Shown: positions 1 through 9,384, counted from the first letter of the stretch. The stretch: 64,000 nt of DNA from Brevundimonas sp. (GCF_019636155.1 NZ_JAHBYB010000010.1:1-64000), one strand, 5' to 3'. The notes: generated by a model not told the origin, from the letters alone. Numbers and translations are program-made.

Positions 1-519
1 CTGGCCGGCTTCGGCCGGGCCGCGTGCGATCTGTTCCTGGCGCGACATATAGATGGCGCCGAAGTCGATCGGGTCGATCTGGAAGGGCGGGTAGAAGCCG
101 CCGTCGCCCGTGGCCTTGGAAATCACCTCGCGGGCGTAGGGGAAGAGGTAGCGCGGGCATTCGATCAGCAGCATCGGCTCGACGTCCTGCTCCGACACCC
201 CGTGCAGACCGAACAGGCCGCCATAGACCAGTTCGACCTGGAAGACCGGCTTGTCCTCGTGCGTCGCCTTGACCGACATCTTCAGATCGACCTCGAACAG
301 GCCGTCCTGACGCCCGTTGGCGCTCATCTCCACGCCCAGGTCGATCTTGGGCTTGCCGTCGATGCGCAGGCTTTCCGGCGCGCGCGGGTTCTCGAACGAC
401 AGGTCGCGGACATACTGAGCCAGGATGCGGAAGCCCGGACCGGCCGGCTGGCCCTGGATCGGGGCGTCGGCGTCAGCGGGGATTTCGGGCGTGTCGGCGG
501 GCGGTGCGGCGTCGGTCAT
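1..519 (-). CDS. secB: SecB, protein-export chaperone (3' end cut by window edge)
   Basis: SecB holds preproteins unfolded in the cytoplasm and passes them to SecA. The leftward reading frame gives 173 codons from ATG at 519 to the edge with no stop reached. After an acidic, proline-rich leader of about 20 residues it reads [20 protein letters not shown], then the core with [18 protein letters not shown] and [14 protein letters not shown], all typical of alphaproteobacterial SecB. Only a few C-terminal residues can be missing, since the family is usually 150-175 residues. It diverges from timA across about 150 bp, an arrangement also familiar in Caulobacter (from memory). Confidence 0.96.
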   Translation of the reverse strand, partial: MTDAAPPADTPEIPADADAPIQGQPAGPGFRILAQYVRDLSFENPRAPESLRIDGKPKIDLGVEMSANGRQDGLFEVDLKMSVKATHEDKPVFQVELVYGGLFGLHGVSEQDVEPMLLIECPRYLFPYAREVISKATGDGGFYPPFQIDPIDFGAIYMSRQEQIARGPAEAGQ

Positions 520-670
520 GTCGGGTCAGCAGCCTTGCGGGCGAATGGAAACAGCCGCGGCGACTAGCACGGGGCGGCGCCTCGCCGCAACGCCGCGCCT
601 TGCGCCGGGGGAGCCGGGCGCCTAATCCTGAAGGGGTCGCGCCTCTGGCGCCCAGAACCCCCGGTCGGCC

Positions 671-1282
671 TTGCCCTCGCATTTCACCATCATCGTCTTC
701 GCCGTCATCGCGGCCTTTGTCCTGTTCCAGCTCTACAATGTCCTGGGCAAGAAGGTCGGCCGCCAGCCTCAGGAGGACGCCCGCGCGCCCGTCCCGGCCG
801 ACGCCGCCGCCGCGGCGCCGCGCCCGACCCTGCTGGACGCCGCCGTCCTGACCGCCACGGCGGGGCTGCGCGAACGCGACCCCTCCTTCGATCCCGGCCG
901 GTTCCTGGACGGCGCCCGCCAGGCCTATGAAACCATCGTGCGCGGTTATGCAGCCGGGGACCGAGGGGCGCTGAAACCCCTGCTGACCCCTGCCGTCATG
1001 GAGTCGTTCGAGGCCGGGATGGCCGCGCGCGAGGCCCGGGGCGAAAGCGAACAGGTCGAGTTCGTCTATCCGCCGCGCGCCGATCTGGAACTGGCCTCGG
1101 CCGAGGGCGACCGGGCCGTGGCCAAGGTGCGCTTCCTGGCCGAACTGCGCAGCCGCCTGACCAGGGGCGAGGCCGAGACGGTGGACGAGCGGCGCACCGC
1201 CGAACACTGGACCTTCGAACGGCCCCTCGGCGCCAGCAATCCGAACTGGGTCCTGGCCCGGGTCGAGCCGGCCTCGGCGTGA
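671..1282 (+). CDS. timA: TimA, Tim44-domain inner-membrane protein
   Basis: A 203-residue protein with one N-terminal membrane segment (about residues 4-26), a proline/alanine-rich linker, then a Tim44-like domain (about 70-200). It is related to the mitochondrial import-motor subunit Tim44. In Caulobacter the homologue TimA is a membrane protein, so a role in membrane protein quality is inferred. The best start is TTG at 671, which places the membrane segment at the N-terminus. The stop overlaps the mltA start by 4 nt (GTGA), so the two genes are probably co-transcribed and translationally coupled. Confidence 0.85.
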   Translation: MPSHFTIIVFAVIAAFVLFQLYNVLGKKVGRQPQEDARAPVPADAAAAAPRPTLLDAAVLTATAGLRERDPSFDPGRFLDGARQAYETIVRGYAAGDRGALKPLLTPAVMESFEAGMAAREARGESEQVEFVYPPRADLELASAEGDRAVAKVRFLAELRSRLTRGEAETVDERRTAEHWTFERPLGASNPNWVLARVEPASA

Positions 1283-2430
1283 CCGTCGGGCGCAGGCGGC
1301 TGGCCGCGGTCGTCCTGGCGGCCCTGCTGGCGGCCGCCTGCGCCACCGCGCCCCAACCGGCGCCGGCCCCTGGCGCGCCGCCGCCCCCCGCGACCCGCCC
1401 GGCCGAGCCCGCGCCCCCCCGGCCCCGGACCGACGCCCAGCCGGTGGCCAGCCTGCCTGGCTGGGACCAGGAGAACCATCTCGCCGCCCTCTACGCCTAT
1501 GCTCAGGGCTGCGCCGTGGGACGCGAGGCGCCGGTCCTGTGCGAACATGCCCAGGCCATGACTCGGGCCGCCCGCCTGCCGACGCCCAGCGAGGCGCGGG
1601 CCTTCTTCGAGCAGAATTTCGACGCCATCCCAGCCACGACGCCCGACGGCCGCCCGGGCCTGCTGACGGCCTATTTCGCGCCGGAATATCCGGCCCGGCG
1701 CGCCTGGTCGCCCGAGTTCGACGCCCCGGTCCTGGCCCGGCCGGCGGATCTGGAGCGTGTGGACGGCCGGTTCATGCGCCGCCGCCCCGACGGTGGGACG
1801 GCGCCCTATGCCGATCGCGCGGCCATAGAGGCGGCGGCGCGCGGCGACCAGGCCTTGGCCTGGATGCGGGCCGAGGACCTGTTCTTCATGCAGATCCAGG
1901 GTTCGGGCTATCTGACGTTCGAGGACGGCGGCCGCGCCCGCGCCGCCTACGCCGCCGACAACGGCCTGGCCTTCACCGGCATCGCCCGGCCGATGTCCGA
2001 GCGCGGCCTTCTGCCCGCCAACGGAACCAGCGGCGAGGCCATCCGCGCCTGGCTGGCGGCCCATCGCGGTGAGGAGGCGCGGGCGGTCATGGCCCTGAAC
2101 CCGCGCTACATCTTCTTCCGCATGGACCCCGACGACGGCGGCCAGCCGTCCGGGGCGGCGGGCGTTCCCCTGACCGAGCGGCGGGCCATCGCCGTCGATC
2201 CGGCCTCCTGGCGCTATGGCGATGCGGTCTGGGTCGAGGCGGACGGCGGCGATCTGGTGGGCGCCAGGGCCAGTTATCGCGGCCTGGTCATGGCTCTGGA
2301 CACAGGCTCGGCCATCCGCGGCCCGGTGCGCGCCGACCTCTATCTGGGCCGGGGCGAGGCGGCGGGGCTGGAGGCCGGGGCCGTGCGGCATCCCCTGCGG
2401 ATGTGGCGGCTGGCCCCGAAGACGAACTGA
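1279..2430 (+). CDS. mltA: MltA, membrane-bound lytic murein transglycosylase A
   Basis: A 383-residue lipoprotein that cleaves peptidoglycan glycan strands to 1,6-anhydro products at the outer membrane. The N-terminus is a lipoprotein signal ending ALLAAACATA, with the lipidated Cys at residue 21, followed by a Pro/Ala linker. The MltA core is visible as LTAYFAPEYPAR and FFMQIQGSGYLTFEDG. The C-terminal 3D (double-psi barrel) domain contains the Asp-rich ALDTGSAIRGPVRADLYLG. The GTG start at 1279 overlaps the timA stop. The next gene is convergent and begins its stop 4 bp downstream. Confidence 0.95.
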   Translation: MTVGRRRLAAVVLAALLAAACATAPQPAPAPGAPPPPATRPAEPAPPRPRTDAQPVASLPGWDQENHLAALYAYAQGCAVGREAPVLCEHAQAMTRAARLPTPSEARAFFEQNFDAIPATTPDGRPGLLTAYFAPEYPARRAWSPEFDAPVLARPADLERVDGRFMRRRPDGGTAPYADRAAIEAAARGDQALAWMRAEDLFFMQIQGSGYLTFEDGGRARAAYAADNGLAFTGIARPMSERGLLPANGTSGEAIRAWLAAHRGEEARAVMALNPRYIFFRMDPDDGGQPSGAAGVPLTERRAIAVDPASWRYGDAVWVEADGGDLVGARASYRGLVMALDTGSAIRGPVRADLYLGRGEAAGLEAGAVRHPLRMWRLAPKTN

Positions 2431-2433
2431 GCC

Positions 2434-3453
2434 CTACGGCCGCAGGCTCAGATCGTTGGTCAGAGCTAAGGCCTCCAGCGAGGTCATGGGCCGGGGGCCC
2501 CAGTGGGCGATGACCTCAGACGCCGCCAGGGAGCCCAGCTGACCCGCCTCGGCCAGGGTCAGGCCGCGCGCCAGCCCCAGCAGGAAGCCGGCGGCGTACT
2601 GATCGCCCGCCCCGGTGGTGTCGACCACCGCATCGACCGGACAGGCCGCGACCGCGACCCGTTCCTTGCCGCGCAGGATCACCGAGCCCTGGGGGCCGCG
2701 CGTCACCGCCGCCACCTCCACCAGGGCCGCCAGTTGATCGCAGGCGGCGTCGAAATCCTCGGTCTCGAACAGGGCCGCCAGCTCGGCGTCATTGGCCAGG
2801 ACGATGTCCGCCGAGGCGGCGATGAAGTCCAGCAGCTCGGCCCGCCAGCGGCCGACCACGAAACTGTCCGACAGGGTGATGGCCGTCCGCCGCCCGGCTG
2901 CACGGGCCGCCGCCGCCGCCTTTTCGAAGGCCGCCCGCGCCGGGGCGGGATCGAACAGATAGCCTTCCAGATAGACGATGGCGCTGTCGGCCACGACGGC
3001 CGCGTCGATGTCGTCCACCGTCAGCTGGTTGGCGGCGCCCAGGAAGGTGCACATGGTGCGCTGGCCGTCGGCGGTGACATTGATCAGGCAGCGGCCGGTG
3101 CCTTCGCCTCCGGTCAGGGCCGGGGTGTCGAAATGCACGCCCGCCGCGCGGATGTCGTGGGCGAAGACCTGGCCCAGGGCGTCGTCCGCCACCTTGCCCA
3201 GATAGGCCGCCCGCCCGCCGAAACTTCCGACCCCGGCGACCGTGTTTCCGGCCGACCCGCCCGAGGCCTCGACCCCGGCGGCCATGGCGTCATACAGGGC
3301 CGCGCTCTGGCCCTCGTCGACCAGCTGCATCGAGCCGGGGACCAGGCCCTGGGCGTCCAGGAACGCCGGTTCGCAGGGCGCCAGGACATCGACGATGGCG
3401 TTGCCGACGGCGCAGACGTCGAAGCGGGCGGGGGCGGGAGAGGCGTCGGTCAT
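2434..3453 (-). CDS. PfkB-family sugar/adenosine kinase
   Basis: A 339-residue ribokinase-fold enzyme that phosphorylates a sugar or nucleoside hydroxyl using ATP. The N-terminal substrate motif region carries GGSAGNTVAGVGSFGG. The anion-hole and catalytic motif DTTGAGDQYAAGF places the catalytic base at about Asp284. The AVGNAIVD start and the SMQLVDE segment resemble the branch often annotated as adenosine kinase or carbohydrate kinase. Substrate cannot be fixed from sequence. It diverges from the ATP-grasp gene across about 80 bp and converges with mltA. Confidence 0.88.
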   Translation of the reverse strand: MTDASPAPARFDVCAVGNAIVDVLAPCEPAFLDAQGLVPGSMQLVDEGQSAALYDAMAAGVEASGGSAGNTVAGVGSFGGRAAYLGKVADDALGQVFAHDIRAAGVHFDTPALTGGEGTGRCLINVTADGQRTMCTFLGAANQLTVDDIDAAVVADSAIVYLEGYLFDPAPARAAFEKAAAAARAAGRRTAITLSDSFVVGRWRAELLDFIAASADIVLANDAELAALFETEDFDAACDQLAALVEVAAVTRGPQGSVILRGKERVAVAACPVDAVVDTTGAGDQYAAGFLLGLARGLTLAEAGQLGSLAASEVIAHWGPRPMTSLEALALTNDLSLRP

Positions 3454-3533
3454 GGCGCGGCCTTTAGCGGTTCGATCCCCGCTGCGGAAGGCGCCCGCTG
3501 GCGCCGCCCGGCGATTTCGGCTTGAACACGGCC

Positions 3534-4418
3534 ATGACCGCCATCGCCGTCCTGACGCCCGACCCCGCCGATCCGACCTATTCCAGCCAGTGGCCCCAGG
3601 TCCTGGACCGCCTGGCCCAGGCCCTCGACCGCGAGGGACTCCAGGCGGTCGCCCGCCCCTGGACCGAACAGATCGACGACCTGTCGGGCCTGGACGGCTT
3701 TGCCCTGATCCTGCCGCTGGTGGCCTGGGGTTATCACCGGAAGCCGGAGCGGTGGCTGGCGGCCTGCGCGGCCTGGGACCGGGCCGGCCTGCCCGTGGCC
3801 AATGCGCCGGACCTGCTGGCCTGGAACACCGACAAGGCCTATCTGGCCGAACTGGCCGGGCGGGGCGTGGCCATCCCGCCCACCCTCTGGGTCGAGACGG
3901 CGACCCAGGCGGCGGTGGATGCGGCCTTCGCCGAGACCGGGGCTTCCAGCCTGGTGGTCAAGCCGACCGTGTCGGGCGGCGCCTGGCGCACCCTGAAGCT
4001 GTCGCCGGGCCAGGCCTTGATCGACCCACCGCCCGGCCGGGCCATGATCCAGCCCTATCTGCCGACCATCGAGACCGAGGGCGAAACCTCCCTGCTGTTC
4101 TTCGGCGGCCGGTTCAGCCATGCGGTCAACAAACGGCCGGCCGGCGGCGATTTCCGCATCCAGACCCAGTTCGGCGGCCGCTACGATCCCGTGGCCGATC
4201 CGGCGCCCGGCGCGGTGGCCCTGGCCCAACAGACCCTGGCCGCCATCGGGCGCGAGACCCTCTACGCCCGCATCGACATGGCGCCGGACGAAACCGGCCG
4301 CTGGCTGCTGATGGAGGCCGAACTGATCGAGCCGGACTTCTACCTGGCCCAGGACCCGGCCGGCGGCGCCGGCTTCGCCCGGGCGGTGCGCGACCGGATC
4401 AGCGCGTCTCGCCCATAG
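3534..4418 (+). CDS. ATP-grasp family protein (RimK/glutathione-synthetase-like)
   Basis: A 294-residue protein with an N-terminal alpha/beta domain and an ATP-grasp fold. The nucleotide-binding lysine region reads SLVVKPTVSGGAWRT. The metal-binding acidic end reads LMEAELIEPDFYL, as in other ATP-grasp ligases. Such enzymes join a carboxylate to an amine through an acyl-phosphate; the substrate is unknown. An upstream in-frame TTG at 3522 is possible, but ATG at 3534 gives the normal N-terminus MTAIAVLTP. Its 3' end overlaps the convergent nth gene by 20 nt. Confidence 0.8.
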   Translation: MTAIAVLTPDPADPTYSSQWPQVLDRLAQALDREGLQAVARPWTEQIDDLSGLDGFALILPLVAWGYHRKPERWLAACAAWDRAGLPVANAPDLLAWNTDKAYLAELAGRGVAIPPTLWVETATQAAVDAAFAETGASSLVVKPTVSGGAWRTLKLSPGQALIDPPPGRAMIQPYLPTIETEGETSLLFFGGRFSHAVNKRPAGGDFRIQTQFGGRYDPVADPAPGAVALAQQTLAAIGRETLYARIDMAPDETGRWLLMEAELIEPDFYLAQDPAGGAGFARAVRDRISASRP

Positions 4419-5085
4419 CCGCCAGCCCGGCGCGCGAGGGGCACAGGTCCGAGATCACGCATCCGGCGCAGTTCGGTTTGCGCGCCGTGCAGACATAGCG
4501 GCCGTGCAGGATCAGCCAGTGGTGCGCCTTGGACAGATAGGCCGGGGGCACGACCCGGTGCAGCTGGTCCTCCACCTTGTCCGGCGTCCCGGCGTTGGCC
4601 AGGCCCAGCCGGTGGGAGACGCGGAAGACATGGGTGTCCACCGCGATGGCCGGCTCGATCCCCAGTTCGTTCAGCACCACGCTGGCCGTCTTGCGCCCGA
4701 CGCCGGGCAGGGCCTGAAGATCAGCGCGGTTCAGCGGAACCTGGCCGCCGTGCTTTTCCATCAGCAGGCGCGACAGGGCGATGAGGTTGCGCGCCTTGTT
4801 CCGGTAAAGGCCGATCGAGGCGATGTAGGGGACCAGGCCCGCCTCTCCCAGGGCCAGAATCTTCTCGGGCGTGTCAGCGACGGCGAACAGCCGCGCGGTG
4901 GCCTTGTTGACCGAAACGTCCGTGGCCTGGGCCGACAGGGCGACGGCCGCCACCAGGGTGAAGGGGCTGCTGTAGTCCAGTTCCGTCTTCGGCTCGGGCA
5001 TCACGGCCGACAGCCGCGCGAAGACGGCCTCGACCCGATCCGGATCGGGCGGCCATTTCAGGACCGGGATGGCGGCGCCGGTCAT
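4399..5085 (-). CDS. nth: Endonuclease III (DNA glycosylase/AP lyase)
   Basis: A base-excision repair enzyme removing oxidised pyrimidines. From ATG at 5085 it is 228 residues (family about 210). The helix-hairpin-helix LPGVGRKTASVVLNEL contains the catalytic Lys132, and Asp150 lies in VDTHVFRV. The 4Fe-4S loop has Cys199, Cys206, Cys209 and Cys215 in the exact C-x6-C-x2-C-x5-C spacing. An ATG at 5127 would add 14 residues. Longer upstream extensions of the frame run antisense to the efflux gene and are not credible. It diverges from the efflux operon. Confidence 0.94.
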   Translation of the reverse strand: MTGAAIPVLKWPPDPDRVEAVFARLSAVMPEPKTELDYSSPFTLVAAVALSAQATDVSVNKATARLFAVADTPEKILALGEAGLVPYIASIGLYRNKARNLIALSRLLMEKHGGQVPLNRADLQALPGVGRKTASVVLNELGIEPAIAVDTHVFRVSHRLGLANAGTPDKVEDQLHRVVPPAYLSKAHHWLILHGRYVCTARKPNCAGCVISDLCPSRAGLAAMGETR

Positions 5086-5156
5086 GACGGCGGGTCTTCT
5101 GGGCGCGCGGGTCACGGGCGGAAACATGACGTGTTCGCTGCGGCGCACAAGGCCGG

Positions 5157-5185
5157 TTGATTTCTGGACGACAGTGTCCATTTTA
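5157..5185 (+). promoter_or_regulatory. Probable emrAB promoter with TetR operator in the spacer
   Basis: A -35-like TTGATT (5157-5162) and a weak -10 (ATTTTA, 5180-5185) are separated by 17 bp. The spacer is occupied by the near-palindrome TGGACGACAGTGTCCA (5165-5180), whose core GACAGTGTC is itself palindromic. The site lies about 35 bp before the emrA start. It is a natural target for the TetR protein encoded at the end of the operon. Binding is inferred. Confidence 0.5.
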
Positions 5186-5217
5186 CGCGCCTTCCCCGAA
5201 CCTGCCGAGACTCCCCC

Positions 5218-6339
5218 ATGGCCCTCGCGCCCCAAATCAAGAAACGCCTGCCGCTGATCGTCGCGGGGATGGTCGGACTGATCGTCATCATCGGCGGCCT
5301 GGTCTGGTGGCAGGGCAAGCAGCGCTGGGAATCCACCGACAACGCCTTCGTCCAGGCCGACACCACCCAGATCAGCCCCCAGATCGAGGGCAATGTCGTC
5401 GAGGTCCTGGTCGGCGACAATCAGACGGTCCAGCCCGGCCAGATCCTGGTGCGGCTGGACGACGCCGACGCCCGCGCTCGCCTGGCCCAGGCCGAGGCCA
5501 ATCTTCAGGCGCTGACGGCGGCTGTCGGCAATGTCGACGCCCGCGCCGCCCAGGAGAGGGCCACCGTGGCCGCGCGCGCCGCCGCCGTCGGCCAGGCCGA
5601 GGCCCAGGCCGGCCTGGCCCACGCCCAGGTCGATCGCTACAGTCGCCTGGCCGAACAGGGCTGGGTCTCGCAGCAGCGCATCCAGACCGAACAGGCCTCG
5701 GCCCAGACCGCCGCCGCCGCCGTGGCCGAGGCCCGCGCCGCCCTGACCGCCGAACAGCGGACCGCCGCCGTCCTGGGCTCGACCCGCGAACAGAGCGTCG
5801 CCGCCGTCGAACAGGCCCGCGCCCAGGTCGAACAGGCCCGCATCGCCCTGGACCGCACCGTGATCCGCGCGCCCGTCGCCGGCGTCGTCGGCGCCCGCGG
5901 CGTCCGGCCGGGCCAGTATGTCCGCCCCGGCGGCGCCCTGATGTCGATCGTGCCGGTCCAGCACACCTATGTGGTCGCAAACTTCAAGGAGACCCAGGTC
6001 GGCCGGCTGCGGGTCGGTCAGGCGGTCGAGATTTCCGCCGACGCCTTCCCCGGCCGGCGGCTGCACGGCCATATCGACAGTTTCGCCCCGGCCACCGGCT
6101 CGGAATTCGCCCTGATCCCGGTCGAGAACGCCACCGGAAACTTCACCAAGATTACCCAGAGGGTGCCTGTCCGGATTGTCATGGACCCTGAAGGCGCCGT
6201 CCTGCGCCCCGGCCTGTCGGTCGAGGTCAAGGTCGATCTGAAGAGCGACGCCTCGGGCCCCACCTTCGCCCAGGCCTCGGCCCAGGCCGCCGGTCAGACC
6301 ACGGGCCAGGCCGCCACGCCGGCGGTCGCGCGTCCGTGA
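5218..6339 (+). CDS. emrA: EmrA/HlyD-type membrane fusion protein of an efflux pump
   Basis: A 373-residue periplasmic adaptor linking an inner-membrane exporter to an outer-membrane channel. One N-terminal membrane anchor (about residues 10-31) is followed by WESTDNAFVQAD, the split lipoyl domain (GNVVEVLVGDNQTVQPGQIL), a long Ala/Gln-rich coiled-coil hairpin (about 85-215) and the second lipoyl half DRTVIRAPVAGVVGARGV. The C-terminal tail is low in complexity. GTG of the transporter gene overlaps its TGA by 4 nt, so the two products are made together. Confidence 0.92.
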   Translation: MALAPQIKKRLPLIVAGMVGLIVIIGGLVWWQGKQRWESTDNAFVQADTTQISPQIEGNVVEVLVGDNQTVQPGQILVRLDDADARARLAQAEANLQALTAAVGNVDARAAQERATVAARAAAVGQAEAQAGLAHAQVDRYSRLAEQGWVSQQRIQTEQASAQTAAAAVAEARAALTAEQRTAAVLGSTREQSVAAVEQARAQVEQARIALDRTVIRAPVAGVVGARGVRPGQYVRPGGALMSIVPVQHTYVVANFKETQVGRLRVGQAVEISADAFPGRRLHGHIDSFAPATGSEFALIPVENATGNFTKITQRVPVRIVMDPEGAVLRPGLSVEVKVDLKSDASGPTFAQASAQAAGQTTGQAATPAVARP

Positions 6340-7907
6340 GCCCCGCGCCCACCCGGGCCGACGGCGGCGTCAACTGGACGGTCCTGCTGCTCGGTTTCGC
6401 CGGCATGGTCATCGGCCAGTTCATGGCCATCCTGGACATCCAGATCGTGGCCGCCAGCCTGCCGCAGATCCAGGCGGGCATCAGCGCCTCGGCCGACGAG
6501 ATCAGCTGGATCCAGACCGCCTATCTGATCCCCGAGGTGGTGATGATCCCCCTGTCGGGATATCTGTCGCGCCTGTGGGGCACCCAGAAGGTCTTCCTGA
6601 TCAGCTGCACCGGCTTCCTGGTGATGAGCGTCGCCACCGGCCTGTCGTCCTCGATCGACATGATGATCGTCTTCCGCGCCCTGCAGGGTTTCGTCGGGGG
6701 CGCCATGATCCCCACCGTCTTCGCCGTGGCCTTCACCGCCTTTCCGCCCGAGAAGCGGGTGACCGCCAGCGTGGTCATGGGATTGATCGTCACCCTGGCG
6801 CCGACGGTCGGCCCGACCCTGGGCGGCCATCTGACCGAGTGGCTCAGCTGGCGCTGGCTGTTCTTCATCAATGTCGCGCCGGGCGTCCTGGTGCTGTTCC
6901 TGGTCGGCCGCTACGCCCATTTCGACAAGGGCGACCCCAGCCTGGCCAAGGGGTTCGACTGGTGGGGCCTGGCCCTGATGGCCGCCTTCCTGATGAGCCT
7001 GCAATTCGTGCTGGAAGAGGGGGCCAAGGACGACTGGTTCGCCGACGACATGATCCTGCTGCTGGCGGTGGTGGCGGCGATCACCGGGCCGGCCTTCGTC
7101 TGGCGGTCCCTGACCTACCGCAACCCGATCGTCGAGCTGCGGGCCTTCGCCAACCGCAATTTCACCGTCGGCGTCATCATGACCTTCACGGTCGGGGCGG
7201 CCCTGTTCGGCGGCACCTTCCTGCTGCCCCTGTTCCTGGCGCGGGTGCGCGACTATTCGCCGGCCGAGGTGGGCACCACCATGGTCGTCTCCGGCCTGGC
7301 CATGTTCGCCACCGGCCCCTTCGCCGGTCGCCTGGTGCGCAAGGTCGACGCCCGCATCCTGATGTTCGGCGGCTTCATGCTGTGCGCCTGGGGCATGTGG
7401 GACGCCCACGCGGTGACCAGCGAATGGGGCTTCTGGGAGTTCGCCGGGGTCCAGGCCATGCGCGGCGTCGGGGTGATGATCGCCATGATCGCGTCCCAGC
7501 AGGTGACCATGGCCACCCTGCCGCCGCACATGGTCAAGAACGCCTCGGGCCTTGTGAACCTCAGCCGCAACGTCGGCGGCGCCTTCGGCCTGGCCTTCCT
7601 GAACACCACCCTGATCACCGGCACGGCCCAGCATATGGGCGAGCTGACTTCGCGCATCGACCAGACCCACAGCCAGATGGCGGCCCTGATCGCCGGCCTG
7701 ACCGAACGGTTCGCCGGGTCGGCCAACCCCGAGGGGGCGGCGATGAAGGCCCTGTCCGGCATGCTTCAGCGCCAGGCCACCACCCTGGCCTTCGGCGACG
7801 CCTTCGCGGTCCTGGCCTTGGCCTGCGCCTTCGCCGCCTTCGTCACCCTGCTGTCGCGCCCCGTCGGCGTTCCCTCGGGCGCGGCCGCGGCGTCTGAGGC
7901 GCACTGA
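6336..7907 (+). CDS. emrB: EmrB/QacA-type DHA2 MFS multidrug transporter
   Basis: A 523-residue, 14-helix major-facilitator antiporter that, with the adaptor encoded just upstream, exports hydrophobic toxic compounds using the proton gradient. Family signs include LDIQIVAASLPQIQ in helix 1, the loop GYLSRLWGTQKVF after helix 2, and the DHA2 motif C region LAPTVGPTLGGHLTEW. The GTG start overlaps the emrA stop. The tetR start follows its stop by 1 nt, forming a three-gene operon. Confidence 0.93.
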   Translation: MSPAPTRADGGVNWTVLLLGFAGMVIGQFMAILDIQIVAASLPQIQAGISASADEISWIQTAYLIPEVVMIPLSGYLSRLWGTQKVFLISCTGFLVMSVATGLSSSIDMMIVFRALQGFVGGAMIPTVFAVAFTAFPPEKRVTASVVMGLIVTLAPTVGPTLGGHLTEWLSWRWLFFINVAPGVLVLFLVGRYAHFDKGDPSLAKGFDWWGLALMAAFLMSLQFVLEEGAKDDWFADDMILLLAVVAAITGPAFVWRSLTYRNPIVELRAFANRNFTVGVIMTFTVGAALFGGTFLLPLFLARVRDYSPAEVGTTMVVSGLAMFATGPFAGRLVRKVDARILMFGGFMLCAWGMWDAHAVTSEWGFWEFAGVQAMRGVGVMIAMIASQQVTMATLPPHMVKNASGLVNLSRNVGGAFGLAFLNTTLITGTAQHMGELTSRIDQTHSQMAALIAGLTERFAGSANPEGAAMKALSGMLQRQATTLAFGDAFAVLALACAFAAFVTLLSRPVGVPSGAAAASEAH

Positions 7908-7908
7908 C

Positions 7909-8508
7909 ATGCCTCGCGCCCCTGGTCAGGTCGACGCCGCCAAGACCGAGGCCATACTGGAGGCCGCGGCCCTGCTGTTCGCCGAGCGGGGGCTGAACGC
8001 CTCGATGAACGAACTGGCGCGGCGCGCCGGGGTGTCGAAACAGACCCTCTACAACCGCTATCCCTCCAAGGCCGAGGTGGCCCGCGCCCTGGCCGCGCGG
8101 CGCAGCGACGCCATCACCGCCCCCTTGCGGGCCGGCGGCGATGTCGAGACGGTGCTGACGGCCATGGCCGCCGCCCTGATCCGCCGCGTCTGCAACGCCG
8201 AAAAGGGCGCCTCCCTGCGCGGGGTCGCCCTGATGTCGCCCGAGGCGCCGGACCTGGCGCGCGCCATCTATGACGCCGGCCCGGGCGAGAGCCTGCGCCG
8301 CATCGCCGCCTGGCTGGCGGACCAGGACCGGGCGGGGCGGCTGGCCGTGCCGGACCCGCAACATGCGGCCGAGATGTTCTCGGGCATGGTCCTGGGTCAT
8401 GGCCATCTGCGCAGCCTCCTGGCCGTGCCCCACCCGGACGCCGACATCGAGGCCCGCGCCCGCGAGACCGCTCGCCGCTTCATCCGCGCCTTCGCCCCCG
8501 AGGGCTGA
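7909..8508 (+). CDS. TetR-family repressor, probable regulator of the emrAB operon
   Basis: A 199-residue protein with a helix-turn-helix at about residues 31-50 (SMNELARRAGVSKQTLYNRY) and an alpha-helical ligand domain with a C-terminal TetR_C-like region. It is the last gene of the efflux operon, so inducer-responsive autoregulation through the palindrome at 5165-5180 is the simplest reading. The ligand is unknown. Confidence 0.9.
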   Translation: MPRAPGQVDAAKTEAILEAAALLFAERGLNASMNELARRAGVSKQTLYNRYPSKAEVARALAARRSDAITAPLRAGGDVETVLTAMAAALIRRVCNAEKGASLRGVALMSPEAPDLARAIYDAGPGESLRRIAAWLADQDRAGRLAVPDPQHAAEMFSGMVLGHGHLRSLLAVPHPDADIEARARETARRFIRAFAPEG

Positions 8509-8559
8509 CAGGGGCGCCGGATCGGCCTAGATCGACGGCCTGTCCCGAGGAGCGTTCCC

Positions 8560-9378
8560 ATGCTGATCCACCTGTCGTCCTGGCCCGAGATCGACGCCCG
8601 GCTGAAGTCCGGCGATGCCCTGTCCAGGACCGTGGTCGTGCCGATCGGCTCGAACGAACAGCATGGGCCGACGGGCCTTCTGGGCACCGACTGGCTGTGC
8701 CCCGAGATCATCGCCCATGATCTGGAGGCGCGGAACGAGGCGGTGATCGTGGCCCCGACCTTCAACATCGGCATGGCCCAGCATCATCTGGGCTTCCCCG
8801 GCACCATCACGCTGCGGCCCTCCACCTTCATGGCCGCCATCGGCGACTGGGTCTCGTCCCTGACGCGGCACGGGTTCGAGCGGATCTATTTCCTGAACGG
8901 CCACGGCGGCAATGTCGCCACCATCGAGGCCGCCTTCGCCGAGATCCACGCCGAATGGTCCTTCGCCCACCCCCTCAAGCAGCGGAGCGCCGCGCGCGAC
9001 GCGTTAGGGGAAAAGGGCGTGGCCATGCCGTTCGCGCTGAAGCTGAAGAACTGGTGGGATCTGCCGGGCGTGCATGGCCTGTGCAACAGCCTGTTCCCGA
9101 CCGGCCACGGCGCCCACGCCACCCCGTCCGAGATCGCGGTCACCCAGGCGGCCTATCCCGACCGGATCAAGACGGCGGACTACAGCCCCAGGATCGCCCC
9201 CATGGGTCCGATCCGCGACGCCGCCGACTATCGCGCCCGTTTCCCCGACGGCCGCATCGGCTCCGACCCGGCCCAGGCCAGCCCGGAAAAGGGCCGCCAG
9301 ATCATCGACAAATCGGCCGCCGCCCTGCTGGAGGACGTCACGGCCTTTGCCGCGGAAACCCTGCCGGCGCTGGACTAA
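8560..9378 (+). CDS. Creatininase-family amidohydrolase
   Basis: A 272-residue metal-dependent amidase of the creatininase superfamily, which includes creatininase, MftE and FAPy deformylase. Visible ligands are Glu33 and His35 in SNEQHGPTG, Asp44 in GTDW and His115 in FLNGHGGN. The later motif GHGAHATPSEIA corresponds to the second His/Glu region. The substrate cannot be told. A purine-like sequence precedes ATG at 8560 (CCCGAGGAGCG). The gene stands alone between tetR and the convergent Rieske gene. Confidence 0.87.
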   Translation: MLIHLSSWPEIDARLKSGDALSRTVVVPIGSNEQHGPTGLLGTDWLCPEIIAHDLEARNEAVIVAPTFNIGMAQHHLGFPGTITLRPSTFMAAIGDWVSSLTRHGFERIYFLNGHGGNVATIEAAFAEIHAEWSFAHPLKQRSAARDALGEKGVAMPFALKLKNWWDLPGVHGLCNSLFPTGHGAHATPSEIAVTQAAYPDRIKTADYSPRIAPMGPIRDAADYRARFPDGRIGSDPAQASPEKGRQIIDKSAAALLEDVTAFAAETLPALD

Positions 9379-9384
9379 CCAGCC

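Noticed and set aside
4399..6072. Endonuclease III frame extended to 557 residues
   Set aside because: The first 300 codons run antisense to the efflux adaptor gene; the real protein starts at 5085 or 5127.
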